From the NCBI GenBank assembly GCA_017462825.1, contig JAFTQI010000005.1, positions 1 through 10,654 of the forward strand: a DNA stretch of 10,654 nucleotides. Direction: 5' to 3'. A model generated the notes under the pieces. That model did no database searches, was not told the origin of the DNA, and worked only from the letters and a program-made list of their open reading frames with translations. The stretch is from Clostridia bacterium. Its GTDB lineage: Bacteria; Bacillota_A; Clostridia; Christensenellales; Borkfalkiaceae. The position numbers were made by a program, and so were the translations under genes. Below are positions 6,972 through 10,654 of this stretch, piece after piece (within the stretch, counting starts at the first letter, position 1; every line of letters begins with the position of its first letter).

Positions 6972-7742
6972 TTATTTGCCTGCAATAAATAAAGTGTAGC
7001 GGCTTGCTTTGCCGTCTACCACGTCGTACAAAAGATCGGGGTTTTCGCCGTTGGCAATCGCCATATTCACGCCTTTTTCTACGCAAATTTTTGCCGCGTT
7101 AAGTTTGGTTTTCATACCACCCGTGCCTAAGCTTGAGCCGACGTCACCCGCCGTTTCAAAAATGGATTCGGGCATACCGTGTACGCGTTCAATGAACTTT
7201 GCACTCGCGTCTTTTCGAGGGTCTGCTGTATAGAGCCCGTCTACGTCGGAAAGAATTGCTAAAAGGTCGGCTTTCACACTGACTGCAACGAGTGCGGAAA
7301 GGGTGTCGTTATCGCCTACCTTGATTTCTTCCGTTGCAATCGTGTCGTTCTCGTTAATAATCGGGAGCGCGCCGAGCGCCAAAAGACGGGACATTGTATT
7401 ATTGAAATTTTCGTGCCGTTCGTCGGAAGAAAAATCCGAGCCAGTCAAAAGGATTTGTGCGACGGTGTGTCCGTATTCGGTGAAAAGCCGATCGTAAGTG
7501 TACATCAATTCACATTGACCGACAGCCGCCGCCGCTTGTTTGGTGGGAATATCCGTCGGCTTTTGGGAAAGACCGAGCTTGCCCACGCCCATACCGATTG
7601 CGCCGGAAGAAACGAGAATGACTTCGTGACCCGCGTTCTTTAAATCGCTCAAAACTTGCACGAGCGCGCCCGTGCGTTTGATATTCAGTTTTCCCGTTTC
7701 GTGCGCCAACGTTGACGTGCCCACTTTGACCACTATTCGCAT
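6972..7742 (-). CDS. proB: Glutamate 5-kinase (ProB), short form without PUA domain
   Basis: ProB phosphorylates glutamate on its gamma-carboxylate using ATP, the first and usually proline-inhibited step of proline synthesis. The 256-residue product is a single amino-acid-kinase domain: KVGTST at 6-11, VSSGAIGMG at 44-52, PIINENDT at 127-134, VGDNDTLSA at 142-150, [12 protein letters not shown] at 164-175 and GTGGMKTK at 206-213. It ends at the kinase domain and lacks the roughly 100-residue C-terminal PUA domain found in the E. coli enzyme. Short ProB proteins are known in some Bacillota. The frame ends cleanly with a normal stop, followed at once by proA, so this is a natural short form rather than a truncation. 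The ATG at 7742 follows AAAAGGA (complement of 7753-7759). It is the first gene of the proBAC operon. Confidence 0.96.
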   Translation of the reverse strand: MRIVVKVGTSTLAHETGKLNIKRTGALVQVLSDLKNAGHEVILVSSGAIGMGVGKLGLSQKPTDIPTKQAAAAVGQCELMYTYDRLFTEYGHTVAQILLTGSDFSSDERHENFNNTMSRLLALGALPIINENDTIATEEIKVGDNDTLSALVAVSVKADLLAILSDVDGLYTADPRKDASAKFIERVHGMPESIFETAGDVGSSLGTGGMKTKLNAAKICVEKGVNMAIANGENPDLLYDVVDGKASRYTLFIAGK

Positions 7743-7806
7743 ATCTCACAATTCCTTTTCTTGATTTTATCCGTTCAATCAAACCGTTTTTTCGATTATA
7801 CATTAT

Positions 7807-7835
7807 ATTATATAGGAAGAAAAACTGTTTGTCAA
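7807..7835 (-). promoter_or_regulatory. SigA-type promoter of the proBAC operon
   Basis: Read on the - strand, TTGACA (complement of 7830-7835) and TATAAT (complement of 7807-7812) are perfect hexamers exactly 17 bases apart. Transcription should begin near 7800, leaving a leader of about 58 bases before proB. That is too short for a T-box, and I see no attenuator hairpin in it. Confidence 0.88.
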
Positions 7836-7917
7836 GTTGCTTGTGCTCGAAAAAGGTATGAATTTGTTAAAAGAGCCACAAAATAAGTACGAAAAGGAAA
7901 ACTTGGAGTGTGACAAA

Positions 7918-9639
7918 ATGGAAGAAAAGGAAAGAAAGGCTAAGGGAAAAGACGGTATGAAAAAGAGTCCTGCGCTGTATGTAACGATGCTCGTTGTGTG
8001 GACGGTACTGACGGCGTTTTTATGGTATCATTTTTCGCCGAACTTTGTGCGCGTACCGTTCGTGAAAGGGGTGAACGCGTCGCTTTTGTTGCGGATAGGC
8101 GCACGGCTTTTATTGATTTTTAACGCGGTATTCATTTCCTATTTTTGGCTCAACGGTGTGAAAGATTTTATTTACGTGGCGTGGTATTATTTATTCCGCC
8201 GCCGTTTGTACCGTCGGTATTTTGAAATCATCGACACGGACGTGCGTGGGGCAAAAGACAAGATTTTGCTCGCGTACTGCACCTGCAACGATTTTGACGG
8301 GAGGAGCTTGGAAGCGAGTATGCGGCAAAGCTATCCCCATTTCGACGTGGTGATTTTGGACGACTCGACGAATGACGAGTACAAGGAAAAGGTCAATGCG
8401 TTCGCGCTCAAGCACGGGATAAAAGTAGTGCGCCGAGAAAACCGCGAAGGGTTTAAGGCGGGGAATATCAATAATTATTTCTTTTCGGCGGAATGCAAGG
8501 AAAAGGGGTATGACTATTACGTGATTCTTGATTCGGACGAGATTTTGCCACGAAATTATCTTTACGAGAGTTTGAAATATTTCTATGCACGCAAAAACGT
8601 GGGAATCGTGCAGGCGAACCACGTATCTGATAGAAACCGAAATTTCTTTATGAAGCTTTTTCACGTCGGGGTCAATTCCCATTGGCCGACCTATCAAACG
8701 ATGAAGCATTTTTACGGGTTTTCAACGATGCTTGGTCACGGCGCGATGATTAAGCGGGATTGCTATGAAAAAGCGGGCGGGTTCCCGCCCCTCGTTGCGG
8801 AAGACTTGTGCTTGAGTATCGAAGCGAGAAACGCAGGCTATTACGTGGCGTTCGCGCCGAATATCGTGTGCAAGGAAGAATACCCCATCGACTACGTCGC
8901 GTTCAAGAAACGGCACTCCAAGTGGACGCAGGGGAATTTGGAATTTATTAAAAAATATACAGGTAAAATTGCGCGTTCGAAGATGAAATGGTATGAAAAG
9001 CTTGACATCGCGCTTTTCACGTATAACCTGCCGTTGACGGCGATTTTCGCCTTCTTCATCTTCGCGAATTTGATGATTGCCCCGCTGCTTCGAATCGATT
9101 TAGGGGCGGCGTACTCGCCGTGGATGATTGTTCCGACCGTGATTTTCTTTTTCTCGCCTATGCTCAACGACTTTTTCACGTGGACGTTTAGGCTTAATCC
9201 CTTGCGTACGCTCGTGTATACGGTGTCAGTAATCATGCTCTACGGCTCAATGCTGACGACATCTTTGATTTCGGCTGCGATGGGAATGATGGGCAAGAAA
9301 GCGCGGTTTATCGTTACGCCGAAATCTTCGCAAAAAATTGGGGTTTGGTTTGCCTTGAAATTTCAATGGAAAGAAATCGTGTTTTCGAGTATTTTGCTCG
9401 CGATATCTTTGCTTTTCCATAGGGGAGTTTTGCCCGTGCTGCTCATTATGACGACGGGGTATGCTTCGATTGTGCTGCTCTTTTTTTCCAACGTCCGTTA
9501 CTCGGAAGAAGAAACGGCAGCAATCGATAAGCAAACGACGGAAATTTCCCTTTCGGCGAATCGACTGTTTGAGTATAACCGCGAAGTGGAGAGAATCCGT
9601 CGCGCGCGTTACAAGCGCTCGGTGGGCGGGGCGCAATAG
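7918..9639 (+). CDS. Membrane-bound family 2 glycosyltransferase (cellulose-synthase-like)
   Basis: This is probably a processive inner-membrane enzyme that polymerises or transfers sugar from a nucleotide-sugar donor to an envelope or exported polysaccharide; donor and product cannot be read from the sequence. The 573-residue protein has a charged N-terminus and two membrane segments (about 20-38 and 57-79). A cytoplasmic GT-A domain follows (about 113-345): ILDDS at 146-150, the metal-binding DSD at 205-207, GHGAMIKRD at 273-281, and the catalytic-base region VAEDLCLS at 293-300. About four to six further membrane segments lie between 365 and 525. The QxxRW position reads RHSKWTQGN (332-340), so Gln and Arg are replaced by Arg and Lys. 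No PilZ domain is present. I chose the ATG at 7918 because GGAG (7905-7908) lies nine bases upstream. ATG at 7858 or 7957 and TTG at 7837 are alternatives. It stands alone, divergent from proB, with its own terminator. Confidence 0.88.
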   Translation: MEEKERKAKGKDGMKKSPALYVTMLVVWTVLTAFLWYHFSPNFVRVPFVKGVNASLLLRIGARLLLIFNAVFISYFWLNGVKDFIYVAWYYLFRRRLYRRYFEIIDTDVRGAKDKILLAYCTCNDFDGRSLEASMRQSYPHFDVVILDDSTNDEYKEKVNAFALKHGIKVVRRENREGFKAGNINNYFFSAECKEKGYDYYVILDSDEILPRNYLYESLKYFYARKNVGIVQANHVSDRNRNFFMKLFHVGVNSHWPTYQTMKHFYGFSTMLGHGAMIKRDCYEKAGGFPPLVAEDLCLSIEARNAGYYVAFAPNIVCKEEYPIDYVAFKKRHSKWTQGNLEFIKKYTGKIARSKMKWYEKLDIALFTYNLPLTAIFAFFIFANLMIAPLLRIDLGAAYSPWMIVPTVIFFFSPMLNDFFTWTFRLNPLRTLVYTVSVIMLYGSMLTTSLISAAMGMMGKKARFIVTPKSSQKIGVWFALKFQWKEIVFSSILLAISLLFHRGVLPVLLIMTTGYASIVLLFFSNVRYSEEETAAIDKQTTEISLSANRLFEYNREVERIRRARYKRSVGGAQ

Positions 9640-9642
9640 TTG

Positions 9643-9678
9643 AAAAACGCCGCCGTTTTGTTTGCGGCGGGCGTTTTT
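9643..9678 (+). terminator. Intrinsic terminator after the glycosyltransferase gene
   Basis: AAAAACGCC-GCCG (9643-9655) pairs with CGGC-GGGCGTTTTT on the right side (9665-9678): nine pairs, a one-base bulge and four more pairs around a short T-rich loop. The stem ends in five T residues. It lies three bases after the stop codon. Confidence 0.85.
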
Positions 9679-9742
9679 CGCGTTTGTGAGAAAAACCAAG
9701 ATTTTTTTGATAAAAATCAAAGAAAATTTTCTCGTAAAATTG

Positions 9743-9771
9743 TTTACAATTCCGTTTTAATATGATATAAT
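9743..9771 (+). promoter_or_regulatory. SigA-type promoter with extended -10, upstream of the PEPCK gene
   Basis: TTTACA (9743-9748) and TATAAT (9766-9771) are 17 bases apart, and TG at 9763-9764 makes an extended -10 element. Transcription should start near 9778, giving a leader of about 80 bases. The strong promoter suits a well-expressed metabolic enzyme. Confidence 0.85.
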
Positions 9772-9773
9772 AT

Positions 9774-9816
9774 TTTTGGTAGATTATGGCGTACTATGCG
9801 CGTGTAGCTGCCAAAA
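9774..9816 (+). other. Possible 5' leader stem-loop of the PEPCK mRNA
   Basis: TTTTGGTAG (9774-9782) can pair with CTGCCAAAA (9808-9816), nine pairs including one G-U, enclosing a 25-base loop with a short inner GCG/CGC stem. It would lie at or very near the mRNA 5' end, where it could protect the transcript. If transcription starts at 9778 or later, the outer pairs are lost. No known riboswitch class is recognised. Confidence 0.3.
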
Positions 9817-9857
9817 GTAAAACGGTAAAAAATTTATTTTCAAAAAGGAGATACATT

Positions 9858-10654
9858 ATGACCAACAACAAGAAAGTTCTTCAATTTGTCGAAGACGTAA
9901 AAGCGTTTGCGCAACCCGACAACGTCGTATGGATCGACGGTAGCGACGCACAACGCGACGCATTGAGAGAAGAAGCTTGCGCTACGGGTGAAATGATTAA
10001 GCTCAATCAAGAAAAATTGCCCGGTTGCTATTACCACAGAACGGCTGAAAACGACGTTGCGCGTGTGGAAGACAGAACCTTCATTTGCTGCGAAAATGAA
10101 GAAGACGCGCTTCCCCATTCCATCGTTAAATGGAAAGCGCCTAAGGACGCTTATGCAATGGTAAATGAAATTGCAAAGGGCGCTTATAAGGGCAGAACGA
10201 TGTACGTTATCCCTTATTCGATGGGCGTTGTAGGCTCGCCTTTCTCGAAAATCGGTATTGAAATTACCGACTCCATCTACGTTGTTCTCAACATGATGAT
10301 TATGACGAGAGTGGGTACGATGTGCCTTGACCAACTCGGTGAAAACGGCGATTTCGTTAAGGGTTTCCACGCAAAGTGCGACGTTGATCCTGAAAAGAGA
10401 TATATCATGCATTTCCCCGAAGACAACACGATTATTTCCGTAAACTCGGCTTACGGTGGTAACGTATTGCTCGGTAAAAAGTGCTTCGCGCTTCGTATCG
10501 CGACCAACCTTGGCAGAAAGGAAGGTTGGATGGCAGAACACATGCTTATCCTTGGCGTAAAGCGCCCTCAAGACAAAGAAATGAAATACGTTGCGGCTGC
10601 GTTCCCTTCCGCTTGCGGTAAGACGAACCTTGCAATGTTGATCCCTCCCAAGCA
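9858..10654 (+). CDS. pckG: Phosphoenolpyruvate carboxykinase, GTP type (partial, 3' end outside window)
   Basis: PEPCK interconverts oxaloacetate and phosphoenolpyruvate using a nucleotide (GTP in this family), for gluconeogenesis or, in anaerobes, CO2 fixation into oxaloacetate. The first 265 residues are visible; GTP-type enzymes have about 600. The frame is open to the window edge. Diagnostic segments are RTAENDVARVEDRTF (61-75), GRTMYVIPYSMG (112-123), GSPFSKIGIEITDS (126-139), YGGNVLLGKKCFALRIA (199-215), EGWMAEHMLILG (222-233) and the P-loop FPSACGKTN (249-257), which holds the reactive Cys252 characteristic of GTP-type PEPCK. The ATP-type family differs in these motifs. The ATG at 9858 follows AAAGGAG (9844-9850) by seven bases. 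It has its own strong promoter and appears to be a separate transcription unit. Frequent AGA, GAC, AAC and CTT codons are compatible with high expression. Confidence 0.95.
   Translation, partial: MTNNKKVLQFVEDVKAFAQPDNVVWIDGSDAQRDALREEACATGEMIKLNQEKLPGCYYHRTAENDVARVEDRTFICCENEEDALPHSIVKWKAPKDAYAMVNEIAKGAYKGRTMYVIPYSMGVVGSPFSKIGIEITDSIYVVLNMMIMTRVGTMCLDQLGENGDFVKGFHAKCDVDPEKRYIMHFPEDNTIISVNSAYGGNVLLGKKCFALRIATNLGRKEGWMAEHMLILGVKRPQDKEMKYVAAAFPSACGKTNLAMLIPPK

Noticed and set aside
7743..7800. Promoter for the glycosyltransferase gene on the + strand in the divergent region
   Set aside because: Several AT-rich -10-like strings exist (for example TATACA at 7797-7802 with TTCAAT at 7774-7779), but none has a good -35 partner, so I do not call one.
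7837..7917. Earlier starts (TTG 7837, ATG 7858) for the glycosyltransferase
   Set aside because: TTG 7837 has no ribosome binding site and abuts the proBAC -35 box. ATG 7858 has its purine run only one base away. ATG 7918 has GGAG at a normal distance.
9840..10571. 243-codon open frame antisense to the PEPCK gene
   Set aside because: The + strand frame carries unmistakable PEPCK motifs, including the P-loop. The antisense frame has no recognisable motif and covers the PEPCK promoter-proximal coding region.
1..10654. A novel defence, mobile or biosynthetic gene system
   Set aside because: Nearly all coding sequence belongs to recognisable housekeeping families. There is one unknown small gene and one repeat array, with no clustering that suggests an undescribed multi-gene system.

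Overview
The window looks like chromosomal housekeeping sequence from a Gram-positive anaerobe of the Bacillota, probably an uncultured Clostridia-type lineage. This is an inference. It rests on the adjacent cysE-cysS pair, near-consensus SigA promoters, strong AAGGAG-type ribosome binding sites, intrinsic terminators, a short AlaRS, a ProB without a PUA domain, and moderate GC with many GCG/ACG codons. I saw no phage, IS, integrase, plasmid, CRISPR, tRNA or rRNA sequence.

Layout. Bases 1-298 hold about 2.7 head-to-tail copies of a 112-bp noncoding-looking repeat that runs off the left edge. A + strand block follows: cysE (377-1036) and cysS (1041-2489), tightly coupled, then alaS (2574-4403) with its own textbook promoter, and a small unrecognised gene (4425-4799). 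A near-perfect bidirectional terminator (4804-4847) separates this block from a convergent proline operon on the - strand, proB-proA-proC (transcribed from 7742 down to 4861), driven by a perfect TTGACA-17-TATAAT promoter. Divergent from it is a solitary membrane-bound GT2 glycosyltransferase (7918-9639) with its own terminator. The right edge carries the first 265 codons of a GTP-type phosphoenolpyruvate carboxykinase gene (from 9858), which is cut by the window end.

How the genes work together. CysE starts cysteine synthesis (serine to O-acetylserine) and CysRS charges the product onto tRNA. AlaRS supplies Ala-tRNA. ProB, ProA and ProC form the complete three-enzyme route from glutamate to proline. 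The glycosyltransferase probably makes or extends a cell-envelope polysaccharide. PEPCK links oxaloacetate and phosphoenolpyruvate. Apart from the cysE-cysS pair and the proBAC operon, the neighbours share no obvious pathway.

I found no convincing undescribed multi-gene system. The points most worth a second look are the reduced AlaRS (no C-terminal C-Ala domain and a shrunken barrel before the editing core), the 112-bp repeat, the dyad over the alaS -10 box, the altered QxxRW motif of the glycosyltransferase and the altered HIGH-motif surroundings in CysRS.
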